Below are positions 1 to 11,788 of a DNA stretch of 64,000 bases, in pieces (within the stretch, counting starts at the first letter, position 1; each line of letters starts with the position of its first letter). Source of the DNA: Sanghuangporus weigelae (lineage: Eukaryota > Basidiomycota > Agaricomycetes > Hymenochaetales > Hymenochaetaceae); assembly GCA_033182465.1 (NCBI GenBank), contig CP137320.1:1550001-1614000 (forward strand), in the 5' to 3' direction. The translations under genes and the position numbers were made by a program. Under the pieces are notes generated by a model. That model saw only the letters and a list, made by a program, of their open reading frames with translations. It did no database searches and had not been told where the DNA came from.

Positions 1-21
1 TTACCTCATAACTATGCATAG

Positions 22-2930
22 CGGATGAATATCTATTGAATCGGGCTGATTACCGCGAGTTAAATCGTCTTCGGAAAGATGAACTCGTCCATCTTTACTC
101 CCTGAGTGGCTTGACAGCGTCGGCCGAAGAGCTCACAAAATCAGATATAATAAATTCCATCATCTCTGCGCGTACCGATGACGAAGAGGTTCCTCCATCG
201 TCTCCTCCAGGTAAAACTGAAGATGGGTACTCTTCGGACGATGGTCATGATGGTGGCGGAGAGGAGACGGATGCTGTTCGCCCTCTCCGACGGCGTTCAA
301 CAGTTCAGGAGATTAGCCGCACTGTCAAGAGGACCGCCGTTGCTTTAGGAAGATCCCTTTCTCTAGGACAGAGTAATAAAGCGTTTGGGACCGTTCAACA
401 GAAAAAGTGCGCGCGTATCTCGGAGGATGTTAGAAGTCCGATTCATCGTGATTATATAAATGGTACTTCCAGGTATGTCATCATGCCGTGCTTTAGAATG
501 AGAAATTAATAACACTGGCAACTAGGAGGCGCCGTACGCAGTCTTACTGCTCCTCTCCGCAAGTGTCGTTCGTTTCATATTCTCTACCATCTCCGCCTGC
601 TACCCGTCTTCGATCGCGAACCATATCTGCTGAGTCAAAGGAGTCATCTTCACAAACTTCATCACATGCAACGTCGAGCGCCGGCAGTTCAGGACGAACC
701 AAGAGGAAGCATTCTGGATCTCGATCTAGTCCGGCTGGAGCGGACATGTTAGTGGCCTCTAAGCGGAACGGCATCAGTGAACCTTCTCCTCGACGGCTGC
801 GTTCGAGGCAGCTAGACAGTGCTTCTTCCCAGGATAGTGTTATTGACGCTGAGGGACCGAAAAAGCGTTTCATTCCAATGCGGAAGGCAAAACGTAGAAT
901 AGGGTCCCTGAAAGAAGATAGTACCACAGCAGAAAGCGACGATGAGGAGCCAGATAATGGCGAGGAAGAGGAAGTTGATGAACTGGATAGTTCACCCTCT
1001 CCCTTAGGCAGCCCGGAACCGCGTCAGAATCGATTGAAGGAACAGCGGACTCCAATGAAAAGACGCCTTAGACCTCGGAAACTGCAAATGCACACTCCAC
1101 CCAGCGACGGCGATGATGAGGATGATGAGGATGATGAGGATGAGGAAGATGAGGAAGATGCGGGTGATAATGGTGGAGAAGATGAAAGTGAGGATACAGC
1201 ATCTGCCGAGGGCGCCGAGGAAAAGGACGGAGAAGGGGAGGAGGACGATGAAGATGAACCTGTAGTGGAGCCTCGGGTTCTCCGGAACGGGAAGATCGTT
1301 GGAGAGGATGTCGTTCAGAAAGACACAGAGGAATCAGAAGATGGGACCGAGAACTCAGGTTCTGAGATTGACGTCGATCAGGAATCTGACGGAGATGAAG
1401 CTATTGAAGTGGAAGAGGGATTCGATGAAGATGAGGACGAGATGATGGAAGATGGTAAGCTTCAACTTTCGTATGCCGCATCGCTGTAACTAGTCTTACT
1501 CGTATGTGTACAGAGTTCGATATAAGTAGCGCCACTCAGAAGACTCTTGTCCGTCTACGTCGAGACGATCTTATCCGTCTATGCGAAGCAAGGGACCTGG
1601 ACGCGGAAGGAACGAAGCCGCAGCTAGCCAAAACATTGTTGGAGTGGCGGGATAGTCAAGATAGCGTGACGACCTGTCCTTCATCCAGTTCTACAGCGCG
1701 TCCTCCTTCCGTCACGAGAATGAACGGCAGGCGTCGACGAACGCGGAGCAAAAGCAAGAGCAGTAGCGCGACTCCGCCTGTGCTCATGCGCTCTCATCGT
1801 ATTCACGAGGATGAACCAGTTACGCCACCATTGTCCAAAGACAAGAAAGACGATGGCGAATTAGAACTTGACCTTGAAACACTCGGTCTAGAAGACAGAG
1901 AGATTCCTCCTGACAAACTCACCAAGCTTGAAAAGATAGGAAGCGGGGGTTTCAAGGATGTATACATCGGCAAGTTCAGGGGTCGTAAAGTTGCCATTTC
2001 CGAATTCCGAGATCAGCTTAGCCCGAGTAAGCTCATTACTCACTTCCGTTGGGAATCTACTCAATTTTCTTAGTGGACATCAAGGAGCTGAAGCTACTCG
2101 CCGAATTCAAGCATCCGAATATAGTTCGCTTCGTACGACCTTCTATTTTTTTCCCCTCGTATGCAATACTTACGTTTTATCCATCTTAGCTCGGGGTCAG
2201 CATTCCTGAGAACACAAGAGAGACGCCTGCCATGATCGTCAGTGAACTTTGCTCAAACGGTGACCTCTTCGATTATATTCGAAATGTACCTGCACCTCCC
2301 CTCCACAAAGTCGTGAGTAACCTCCATTTATGTACGGTTAGATGTGCTATACTGACCGGGATTGCAGTTGAGTCTAATGCTTGACATCGCACGTGGGCTG
2401 GAATACTTGCACACGCGGAAGCCGTCCGTCATTCATCGAGACTGCAAATCTTCGAATATCTTAATAACATCAAAGGGCACGGCGAAAATAGCTGACTTTG
2501 GCCTGGCAAAGGTGAAACAGTCAACGAGATCAATGGTTCGCAGTCTTGTGGGCACAGTCAATTGGCAAGCACCAGAACTGTGGGTGGCACATCCTAAATA
2601 CAACCATAAAGTCGACGTTTTTTCGTGTGCATGTGTGTATTGGGAGACCCTGCAATGGCATAACCCCAACAAAAAATTCCCTTGGGAGGCAAGTAACTTT
2701 ACCTTCTTTTCGACCTGTGGCTGACTTTTTTGAAGGGTATGAACGAACACGCCATTTACGAAGCCGTAGGCCAGAAACGACAGAGGCCTTCGCTTTCGGG
2801 ATTACGAAAATTATGGTGCCCGGATATCGTTGAACTCATAGACCGGATGTGGGCCCAGGACCCCCAGGATCGACCAACGATCACAGAAGTCGTCGAAGAA
2901 CTCCAGCGAATCATCAAGGAATATAGATAA
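22..2930 (+). CDS. TKL-type protein kinase with two SAP-like domains (5' partial)
   Basis: Seven exons can be joined in frame: 22-472, 526-1454, 1514-2026, 2074-2132, 2190-2312, 2368-2688, 2736-2930. The start lies left of the window; base 22 follows an intron end (..catag). Two short helical modules look SAP-like: one around LNRLRKDELVHLYSLSG near the left end, one around LVRLRRDDLIRLCEARDLD near 1540-1640. Between them is a long Ser/Arg then Asp/Glu-rich linker. The C-terminal kinase domain has a Gly loop (IGSGGFKDVY), HRDCKSSN, DFG, and APE within WQAPELW. The position of the VAIK lysine reads VAIS. Kinases of this TKL group are abundant in agaricomycetes. SAP modules bind nucleic acid in other proteins, so nuclear action is an inference. 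The intron at 2689-2735 uses a GC donor. Substrate unknown. Confidence 0.85.
1111..1165 (+). repeat. GAT/GAG codon repeat (Asp/Glu tract)
   Basis: Imperfect trinucleotide repeats of gatgatgag lie inside the kinase linker exon and encode an Asp/Glu run. The tract stays in frame. Its length may vary between strains. Confidence 0.8.
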
Positions 2931-3302
2931 TGTATTCTCTGCTCACTTATCATTTCATCAAGGACTCTCGGTGGTTGTAACTATTCGACTTCCCGCGATG
3001 CCTTTGCACTTCGTGATTTTATATTCGCTTTTCCTCTTCAGGTGTCATCATTTGCAACACTTCACTAGCACATCGGCTTAACAGCATATTAGCAACATCT
3101 TCCTCGTAATACAATTGTCAATGTATTTTAGTTAGCAGCAATGAAGGATATATCTACATAGCTGGAGGAAGGGACCCTCTCTGAAGCCGGAACAAGTGAT
3201 GCACGGGATGAGTCACGACATGCTATATTGTGCTTCTGTCAGGTCTGTACTCTCACTTCAATGACTTTCAGTGGGGTGCGCTCCAATTACACATTTAGCA
3301 CT

Positions 3303-5113
3303 ATGTCAAGCCATGAAGCCTTGGAGCATCACTTGTCGAAGGAGGCACGGAATAGGCTAGAAAATCCAATGAAAGCAATTTATAAATTCTCACAAAGCCG
3401 GAAGGGTGTGATAAGCTTTGCAAATGGTCAGTTATTCGCTTGTAAAATTGTACATTCCATACCATACTATTATACGGCTCTTGGAAAGTAGCACTGATCG
3501 ATTTACAACAGGCGATCCACACCCATCTCTATACCCGATCTCTCAGATCGACTTCATGGTTCCGAGATTGAACGGAGGCGATCCCGTCAAAGCTTGGTTA
3601 ACAAATACATCATCGGGGATCGTGCCTGACTCTTCAATCCAAACACTCTCATCGTACAGAGATCAACCATGTTCACTCAGTTTACGATCTGCGCTTCAAT
3701 ACGGCGCGGGAGCTGGTCTACTTGAGCTGCGCCAAATTCTCGCTCGCTTTAATGCACTCATTCATTGGCCTAAAGACATGAATCCTGAAACAGGGTCAAC
3801 AGAAGCAAAAGTGACTCTCAGTCTTGGCAACGCGGACGCTCTTACAAAATGCTTCCGTCTATTGGGAAGCCCGGGAGACTCATTTCTCGTCGAAGAATTT
3901 TCTTTTCCAGGAATGACAAACGCTCCTCTCGCGCAAGGCATCAAGTGGGTTCCTGTGCGAATGGATAGAGAAGGATTATTACCGGAGGTATTGGAAGAGA
4001 TCCTTGATTCATGGGATGAAGCAAACGGCAGAAAGCCACACGTATTGTATACAATACCGTAAGATCAACTTGCATGAAGGATATCCACCGTCTGACTATA
4101 GCCAAAGTTCAGGACAGAACCCAACAGGCGGAACGCTTAGCACCGCGAGACGCAAGGAAATTTATCGCATCTCCTGCAAGCATGATATTATAATTCTTGA
4201 AGATGGCTAGGGCATTCTTTTGCAATTAATTGGCTAATACTGACGCTAGTCTTTCTCCAGACCCATACTATTTCTTGCAGTATGACAAAGTGCAGGAGAA
4301 CGATGATGCCGATTTCGATGCTGAAGCGTTTCTCGGAAGCTTCCCGCCATCGTTTCTCTCAATGGATACACAAGGAAGAGTCTTGCGAATTGATAGGTGA
4401 AGATTTCGATAAACGGATTCGGTTGAATACATCCTTATATCCTCATTAGTTTCAGCAAGATCATCTTCCCAGGCATGCGTCTCGGATGGATAACAAGCAA
4501 CCTAATGTTTGCGAAGAAGCTCGAAGTCCTCACAGATTCCTCCACACAACATCCTCACGGTATCGGACAAGCATTCGTAACAGAGTTACTCAGCGAAACT
4601 GGATGGGGGATCGAAGGCTACTTGAGATGGGTGCGTAGTCTATGTATCGATTATCAGCGGCGCCGAGACCTTTTCCTCGACATCTTTCGCAAGGAGATGG
4701 GTGAATGCACACTCGCCACTGTCGGCAGTCCGTCTGCGGGGATGTTCATTTGGATCGAGATACATTATTTAAATCATCCGCGATATCGTGCAGCCAACAG
4801 TAACAATAACAAAGCGGTTTCGAATGTAGTGGACCTTAACGATGAGCTCTTCGAGAGGATTGTTGATAAAGGCGTCGTAGTCATGCCAGCCAAGACGTTT
4901 GCCATTCAGTGTGAGGCTGATATTCCAGGCACCGTTCCGATACAAAGTGTGCGCACATCTTCATTTTCAATAACATAACCCAGTAAACTTGACATACCGC
5001 AGAGACTCAACTTCTTCCGCGCTACCTTCGCAGGAACGGAAGAGGCTATCAGCAAAGGTGTCCCAATCGTCTGTCAGGAGATCAAAGACTTTTTCGAGAC
5101 CACCGCAGAATAA
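3303..5113 (+). CDS. PLP-dependent aminotransferase, aromatic/kynurenine (ARO8-like) type
   Basis: Fold-type I aminotransferase that moves amino groups from aromatic amino acids, kynurenine or 2-aminoadipate to 2-oxo acids using pyridoxal phosphate. Six exons: 3303-3426, 3512-4058, 4102-4205, 4261-4396, 4450-4948, 5003-5113. Family motifs in order are YGAGAGLLELR, LSLGNADAL, SGQNPTGGTL, EDDPYYFLQ, and DSFSKIIFPGMRLGW with the Schiff-base lysine in SFSK. The C-terminal arginine region follows, around RLNFFRATFAG. The chosen ATG at 3303 starts MSSHEALEHH; an in-frame ATG at 3261 would add 14 residues. The intron after 4205 must use a GC donor to restore EDDPYY. It converges with the DUF4246 gene, leaving 57 bases between stops. 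The exact substrate cannot be read from the sequence. Confidence 0.9.
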
Positions 5114-5170
5114 AGAGGTAATAGTAGACGTACGCGAAAGGTCGAAATTGATGTTATCATGCAAATCGTG

Positions 5171-7090
5171 CTAGGGGACATCAACGTTGAAAGGCAAACA
5201 AAAATATTGCCTATCGTTCAGCTGTCTAAAAGCTTCCCGATCCTTAGCCATCTCGGCGCGGTACTTTTCTGTTTCTTCTTCAGAGAATACACTTTCGGTC
5301 ATATCAACAATCTTCTCCAGAACCTCGTGCGGGAGACGCGCGTCAATTGATTCCTCAAGCGCCTGGAGAATCCAGTCCCGTTGTTGCGGAGCGACGTCGT
5401 CTGTGGAAACGACGGGCGTTATGTCAGGGTCTACGAGGTAAAATTCGAGGACAGTCAATCGTCCTGTCTTGCAGCCTTTCCGTAATTTCACACCCCTTAT
5501 GCGATGCTGGTAGGTGTTCGGGAAGGCTATGGAGAGTCCTGAACCAAGACGAACAGAGCCAATGAATTGGTTGCATTCGTCTCCGCTTTGAAGGCCCCAG
5601 GTGCGTAGAGTAGCTCCAACATCATGAGGCATGAAATCCGACGGTGACGTAGTAGCCATTCGAAAATCTACCCGAGCATCATCAATACCCTCCTATGATT
5701 TTACTCTGTGAACCAAGGAAAGATCTGTATACGATGCTAAAGCGTACTCACCACTGAAAGAAAGTGAAGACAACATACGCTAATCTGTTCGTTCGCCATT
5801 CCTTCTGCATGCCACGGAGTATCCAAGATCTTTCGTCTGCCGTCGTTCTTCAAAACAATTAATTGACCAGTCTGAACAAGAGTTCTTCATGAAACTAATA
5901 TTGAAAACACGAACGAGGTGGATATCCAAAACCCTGTGAATAATTTGGATTGTCTGGTCCTCTCCAAAGCAGACTTTGTGAGCGAATCGAAGGCTGTCAC
6001 TGCGGTATCCATCATCTGGAATATCTGGTATCTCGATCGGTCTATACAAAGCCCAGTGACGCAATTCTCTGCTGTGTGCCTCCCATGCTTCCTCATCACT
6101 GTCCTCGGGAGGATCGGGCTCGTCCCAAACCCTATAATGATAAGTCCCTTGAATTCGCTGCGGAAGGGGATTACTCCGATGTAATGATGTCAACACCGTC
6201 TCGAACAGTCTGATTGAATGGCCGAGAGCGTCTTGAAAAGCGATGTAAAGGTCTGACATGACTGGATTTACGCCATTGATGTATGATCGGTACGCGGCAT
6301 GAGGAGGATCAGAACAGACAGTCACAAGTGAGGGTAGAGCTGTATAATGGACGGATCTACAAGAATCGTTGGCGTCGTCAGCAAAGTTTTCAAGCTGCTC
6401 TGGATGCCGCAGGACGGATTTGCCATGTCGATAAGCATGTCGGAAAGGGTCGACAATGATATCCTGCTTGCTCAAGTAGTGGCACTTCAAACGTAAAGAG
6501 TCAAGTTGTTGAAGAAGGGAGCCGCGTTCTACTTTGCTGATCAGACACTCGGATTCCCAGATACGATCGAAGCAAGAAACCTGTCTGTTAAGAATATAAA
6601 GCAACAAGCATCATTAGCAAGTTCATAGGGTGCTCACATTCCGTTTGCATCATCTCGAAGCGCAGCATACCCAGCAAGCTCGTCGAGGACATAATCAATC
6701 TGAGTTGAATCAGCTTGAATGCAACCTGGAGAAGACGAGGCCATTGACCTGATGCTTTGCCAGACCGGCTTCAATGTTATTGGCATCAGGCCCTACTCTC
6801 CAAGTTCTGTTGATAGCTTCGTTGTACCAGAGCTTCCTCGTGTCTTGATCAGTGTAGAGCTTCCACCACTCTGGCTTCGAACGAAGCTCGGCCGAAAGCC
6901 TAGTCATCGCTAGCTCACAGAGCTGTACAGTAGAGGGGAACAATGGAGCTTCAATGCCCACTAATAGAACCGGACATGAACGAGGACGTACTGTTCGTGG
7001 TGTTTCGCCCACTCCAAAGAGAAAGCGAGAGCCATTGATGAACGGGTGGATGTAGGAGGCATTCTGGGACTTTGGTGCCCGACGCCTCAT
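5171..7090 (-). CDS. DUF4246 family protein, possible Fe(II)/2-oxoglutarate oxygenase-like fold
   Basis: Fungal protein of the uncharacterised DUF4246 family. Exon 1 is 7090-6749, exon 2 is 6699-6638, exon 3 starts at 6584, and more exons follow. The ends of exons 3-4, near 5900-5830, are my least certain joins. Family landmarks are IDYVLDELAGYA, HGKSVLRHPEQ, a WHAEGMANEQI segment near 5800, DARVDFRM near 5660, and IAFPNTYQHRI followed by LEFYLVDPD near 5500. The HxE of WHAEG and the later His of QHR could form a metal triad like that of 2-oxoglutarate oxygenases; that is inference. The long acidic loop PPEDSDEEAWE is typical low complexity. The start ATG at 7090 opens MRRRAPKSQN. It is divergent from the IRS4-like gene. 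Function unknown. Confidence 0.85.
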
Positions 7091-7344
7091 GCTCTCTGCG
7101 TTCTACCGTCCCCAAGTGGTCATGAGTTATCACTTTATAAAATATCGAAAAGATGAGTGATCGTGCGAGCGAGGGAAAGGGCGATGCGGTCGTTATGCGT
7201 GCGTGCCCGTGCGTGCTCTCTCCTGCTCTCTCCTTCCTGCTTCCTACTTCCATGAATGTATAATCTCGTACACATAAGCATCTCCTCTCGTCTTCTAGCC
7301 ATTGAGCCTCTCCATCTCAACCTACGTTCATTGCTTCCCACATA
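7091..7344. promoter_or_regulatory. divergent promoter between the DUF4246 and IRS4-like genes
   Basis: The 254 bases between two opposed ATGs must hold both core promoters. A TATA-like AT box (tttataaaat) lies at about 7133-7142, roughly 45 bases upstream of the minus-strand ATG. The plus side carries a pyrimidine-rich run (ctctctcctgctctctcc) at about 7216-7233, as is common before fungal start sites. Confidence 0.5.
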
Positions 7345-9124
7345 ATGGCGCCTACAAGCACTTTACAGGACAGGATCAAGCAATTCGAGGCCATGAACGG
7401 CGCCGCCATCCGACCGTTGCAATCCAAGGCGGCTCTCAAGGATCGTCCTCGACCGAGCTATCCTCCTGTCCCGCGAAGGCAGCTTCATTCCAAGGCGACT
7501 GGCTCTGCTGTCTCTCCATCTTTGGATCTCTTGAGTGATCCCATCTCATCAACAGCAGCATCGTACACTGTAATTAAGCCTATGGTTCCATATGTGCCTC
7601 GAAAACCTCGTATCAAGTCTCCTTCTCCATCTCCACCTAACCTGGGATGCAATACTTCATTAATTGATCTCATGGACTCCAAACTTGATGAACGACAAGA
7701 TTGGCTTAAGATATCGGTAAGGATCGCGAATATTCATTAAAGGAGGCTGGCAACTAATGAATAATCTCTGGTAATTAGCAGCCACCACTTGTGCCTCCTC
7801 TTCCACCACGCATGGCTTCTCAAAACTCAGACGCATCAGGCTCATCGTCATCCAGATCTTTATCTTCGCAATCTTCAGTGCCGACAATTCCATCAAGAAG
7901 CTCGTCCAATTCGCTTACAGTTGAACACACGTATCCGCCTTTCGGCAGTGCAACTTCGAATGCGAATTTGCGACAACGACAAGGCCATGTCTCCGCATCT
8001 TCGACATCGTCATTCCACTCGGTATCCTTATCGTCAGATGGAGATCCTGCTGCAGACACAAAAAGCACGGATACGGGCAGCTCGGTTTCAAATTTCATAG
8101 CAACTTATCCCATCGACAAAGCGAATAGCACCGCAAGCGAGACGGATAAGGACCGCGAAAGCGTAGACGATACCTTCTCATTCGAGACCGTGTCATCTAC
8201 CGATATGGGCAGTCCGACTTTATCATTGACTTACGAATGGGAAAAAGACTTCTCCGTTCACAATTTCAAGCCTGAACCCCCGAAGCTACCGTCTCGCCGA
8301 ACGCCTATTGCGTCTCCCTCTCCGAGCTCAACAAGTCTACCCTTTAACTCTCCCTCATTACCCACTTCTCAGAAGGCGTCTCCTACGCTTAATGCCGTTC
8401 GGCGGGTCCCTCCTCCACCGCCCTCGCGATCTAACAAATCGCCACCCCAAGCTACCTCTAGCCGTGCGTCAGTCATGTCCACGACGACGGCTGCATCGGA
8501 TAGGTCGTCCATATCTAGCGCCGGGACCGCCACGACGGCACACACCAGTATTGCCTCGTGTACGCAGCTCCTCAGGCCTACACCGGTTCCAATCATTGCA
8601 AGAAAACGTTACGAAGCAGTATTCTTTGCCAATGCGAATGCACAGCGCCGATTGAGGCTGAAGCGGCTATCACCTTCTACTTCGACGAGTCCTTCCAGCT
8701 CCAATCCTGCATCTCCGACAACACCTCGCAAAGGTTGGAGAGGCGTTTCCGTGGACCTTGTCACAAATCCCGAGGAAAACCCCGTATTCTCGGGTCCAGA
8801 AGATGAGGCGGACAGTAGCCGACTAGAAGGGCCGATTATCAGAGCTATCTGGTCCCGCTCGAAACTATCACCCGAAAAGCTGAGAGACATTTGGTCTGTT
8901 CTCCCAGGGTTATCGAATTTTACCACAAGAACTGACTTTTGCGCAGGAACGAATGTGCGCATCCAAATCAAAACTTCCTCGACAAAGATGCATTTGCCAA
9001 GGGCATGTGGCGCATCGATGAAGAACTTCGACGCGTACAGAGCATGCGTAGCTCTGCGAAGACGATAACGAGTCATTCTTCTATGGTCGCTAAACGGACT
9101 ACAACAGGACCTTTGCTTCATTAG
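7345..9124 (+). CDS. IRS4/TAX4-like EH-domain protein
   Basis: Three exons (7345-7716, 7779-8893, 8947-9124) give a long Ser/Thr/Pro-rich disordered protein with a C-terminal EH (EPS15 homology) domain. The segment from IIRAIWSRSKLSPEKL through DIWNECAHPNQNFLDK to FAKGMWRIDEELRR matches the Irs4/Tax4 arrangement, including the IWSRS..L and GMWLID-type motifs. Yeast Irs4 and Tax4 regulate PI(4,5)P2 through the phosphatase Inp51 and also affect autophagy and cell-wall integrity. The N-terminal half carries polyproline runs (VPPPPPS) and many SP/TP sites. The second intron is fixed by the EH domain (TG|G completes Trp). Exon 2 could begin at 7779 or 7782 with equal frame. An Irs4-type role is inferred from the EH domain only. 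Confidence 0.8.
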
Positions 9125-10094
9125 ATTAGAACATCCAACTAATGCATGCTCTTCCGAGCTTCTCTTATGTGCTTTGTCGCTTTCGTTGATACCCTTCATG
9201 CTGATATAATAAGCCTTATGCATTCTCCATAATGCCAGCCAATGATGTGCCCGAAGTTATTATAATATTCATTAGTGAATTCAATGAACATAAACTTAAG
9301 AATTCGTTCTAGAACGCTCGTCGTTGTTTAGTTCTCCTGCATCTACCAGACAAGAGGTCAGTCAATCTTAACCAACGACAAAGCACGAATAGAAGGAAGA
9401 AACAGAAGATGCGATGTGGTCAGATAACGCGATGAATATCAACAAGCGCCGCAACCCCCTCCCAACTTTGTACACAAGGGAAGTTGAATGGGTTTGGCTT
9501 CGTGTCCGCCCATCGGTAAGAGCGTTCATCATGAAAAAGATGTAGAAACGAAGAACGAAAAATGAACGCACCATATCCCGCCGCGAAGTAATTCAGACAG
9601 ACAGGCCCCTCAAATCATCACATCATTACCATCCATCGACACTAAATAAAAGACAGTTTAGTATGGTCGAAAAGGCATCGAAGACAACATGAAAAGGTAA
9701 GAGCATCAGACAAGGCTGAAATTTGGGTGGTCCACACGATGAATTCGGAATGTGGTAAAGTTTAGTATGGTTTTACTTCAAATCATCGTATGCTCTTCCA
9801 TCTGCAGAGACAAATCAAGAAGAAAAGGGCAAGGGTACTCACCGTCGAGGGTCAGTTGGTGAGTAACAGAAAATCGCGTTGAATTCGAATTTTTTCCCCT
9901 TTCCGCACGTGCTGACCAAATATGGACAAACATTCAACTTCCTCTTCGAGATCATTCCCCTGCCTTCCAGGGACCCTTAATATGGTATAACGAAATTATG
10001 GACAGTATCGTCTCAACCATCCTTTGCTTCACCCATTCTCGACGAAAGCTCGAATCAGCTCTTATCGCATTAGTAACCTGAAAAGCGAATAATC
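9125..10094. other. long intergenic region upstream of FES1
   Basis: 970 bases with no gene I can support. It must contain the 3' end of the IRS4-like gene and the promoter and leader of FES1. A perfect two-unit heat-shock-like motif TTCTAGAA lies at 9307-9314. An E-box-like CACGTG lies near 9906, in a T/C-rich stretch. A 68-codon minus-strand ORF at 9368-9574 has no recognisable content. Confidence 0.6.
9307..9314. promoter_or_regulatory. candidate heat-shock element TTCTAGAA
   Basis: An inverted TTCnnGAA pair about 780 bases upstream of the FES1 ATG. Yeast FES1 is an Hsf1 target, which makes the site plausible. It is distant, and I see no third five-base unit in phase. Confidence 0.25.
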
Positions 10095-11463
10095 ATGCAG
10101 TCGCTTCTCCGATGGTCGATCGAGAACTCTCAGTCTGGCCAAGACGGAGTTCCGCAATCTGGACAACAGCAGCCTCAGCAGCCTAGACATTTTGATCAAG
10201 AAATCATAGACGCTATTCTGGGTCGCCCTGATAGTGAGCTCATGAAAGAGGCGCTCGAGAATGCCACGAATGAACAATCGAGCGAAGACACGAAACTGCA
10301 AGCTTTGGATGATTTCGAAATGGTACAATTTGTTGTTTATTTCAAGTTATAAAGATCTGCGCCTGACATGCTTTCTTGAAGCTCATTGAGCAAATAGATA
10401 ATGCGAACAGTACGTACTTGCACCACTTTTGGTCGCTTCATGCCAACTGCTAATCATGACTACATGCGTATTCAGACATCGAGAAGATGGGAATGTGGCC
10501 AACGATCCAGAGTTTGTTATCCTCCGACGAGTCGAGCGATGCTATTCGAGCGGCAGTACTTTGGATAATCGGCACAGCAGTACAGAATAATCCTGCAGCG
10601 CAGAACGCTGTAAGTCTACTCATTGCAGTTTCTTTTCCGAATTCTAATGGTGTTGGTCCCAGTATCTTTCCTTGCCTGAATCGCCACTCTCATCAATCCT
10701 TGCTCGCCTATCCCCGAAAGAATCTTCTTCGGGGACACGATCCAAGGCTGTCTACGCTTTAAGCGGTCTCTTGAAGCATAACGTACACGCTGTCAAGCTA
10801 CTGGAGGATTCTGGCGGATGGAAGATACTCAAAGCAGCTTTAGAAGGTTAGGAAACCATCTCTGAAGATTCCGTATACTTTGTCCTAACTACAGTTCAAT
10901 TTTAGATCCAGATATCACTGTCCGGCGAAAAACAGTCTTTCTCCTGGGAAGTCTCCTTCTACCCTCAGCGCAATCCTCATCCGGATCCACCTCTGGACCT
11001 CCTAGTACACGCCTACACGGCTCAGGTGTTCCAGGCGACAACGCACCCGCGCCTCGCGAGCATCCAAACTCCCACGCAGGCATGACTGGAGAGTCTACCG
11101 CCACTTCCGCTGTAACCTCTTCCACTCTCCAGGAACACGGGATCTCTGGTGACCTTGTTCAGGCGCTTGTCAATCCGCTTCCTCACGGAAAAGATGGCGA
11201 TCAAGAAGGGGATGAGGACTTGGAAGAGAAACTTGTCCGGTAAGCGTCCTTGGTGCAGGCATTCATTGGGTATAGGACGTCCATAACTCATTCTTGTCGT
11301 CTTCAGACTGTTCTTCACATACATGACCTCCGCGGGAGGACAGTTGAGTCAAGATGATAAAGAGACATTGTTGAAATGGATCCAAGATCGAAGAGGGAAA
11401 GGCGAGAACTGGGATCTTCAACCACAAGAATTAGACGACCTGCAAAAATCTCTTAGTTCTTGA
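10095..11463 (+). CDS. FES1: Hsp70 nucleotide exchange factor Fes1 (HspBP1 family)
   Basis: Cytosolic armadillo-repeat protein that releases ADP from Hsp70 (Ssa) and helps send misfolded proteins to degradation. The start MQSLLRWSIENS is the classical Fes1 N-terminus. It is followed by a Gln-rich linker and armadillo-type helices: AIRAAVLWIIGTAVQNNP, KAVYALSGLLKHN, and VRRKTVFLLGSLL. The C-terminus KWIQDRRGKGENWDLQPQEL is also typical. At least six exons with short introns. The loop around 10970-11150, rich in Ser/Gly/Thr, is longer than in yeast and looks unstructured. It sits alone between the IRS4-like gene and ATG9. Confidence 0.93.
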
Positions 11464-11788
11464 GGGTAGCAGTTACGCATCATTCGGTGTCGTCTGGATT
11501 GATTGCCGTGAGAGCATTTGTTAAGCTTCTGTATTTGCCTATATGAACATGGTAGATCATTGTATGAATATACAAACTGCGCATTAATGTTAGAATAGGT
11601 TGTCATTGGCGACTCAACCCACTGTTTTCAGAGATACAAGCTAGAACGAACATCAGTTTAAAATTGCATTCTATATCATGAGTTCATTGCGATGACTTAT
11701 ATGGTACACGAGAGAACAGTACTTAAGGTATTATGATTATCTACAACAGTTAGTCCGTCTTATAGTGACGATGCACCAGAACCTCAAG
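11464..11788. other. shared 3' region of FES1 and ATG9
   Basis: 325 bases between two convergent stops. AT-rich, with no ORF of note. It should hold both polyadenylation regions. Confidence 0.6.

Noticed and set aside
9368-9574. 68-codon minus-strand ORF upstream of FES1
   Set aside because: No recognisable motif; start lies in promoter-like sequence.
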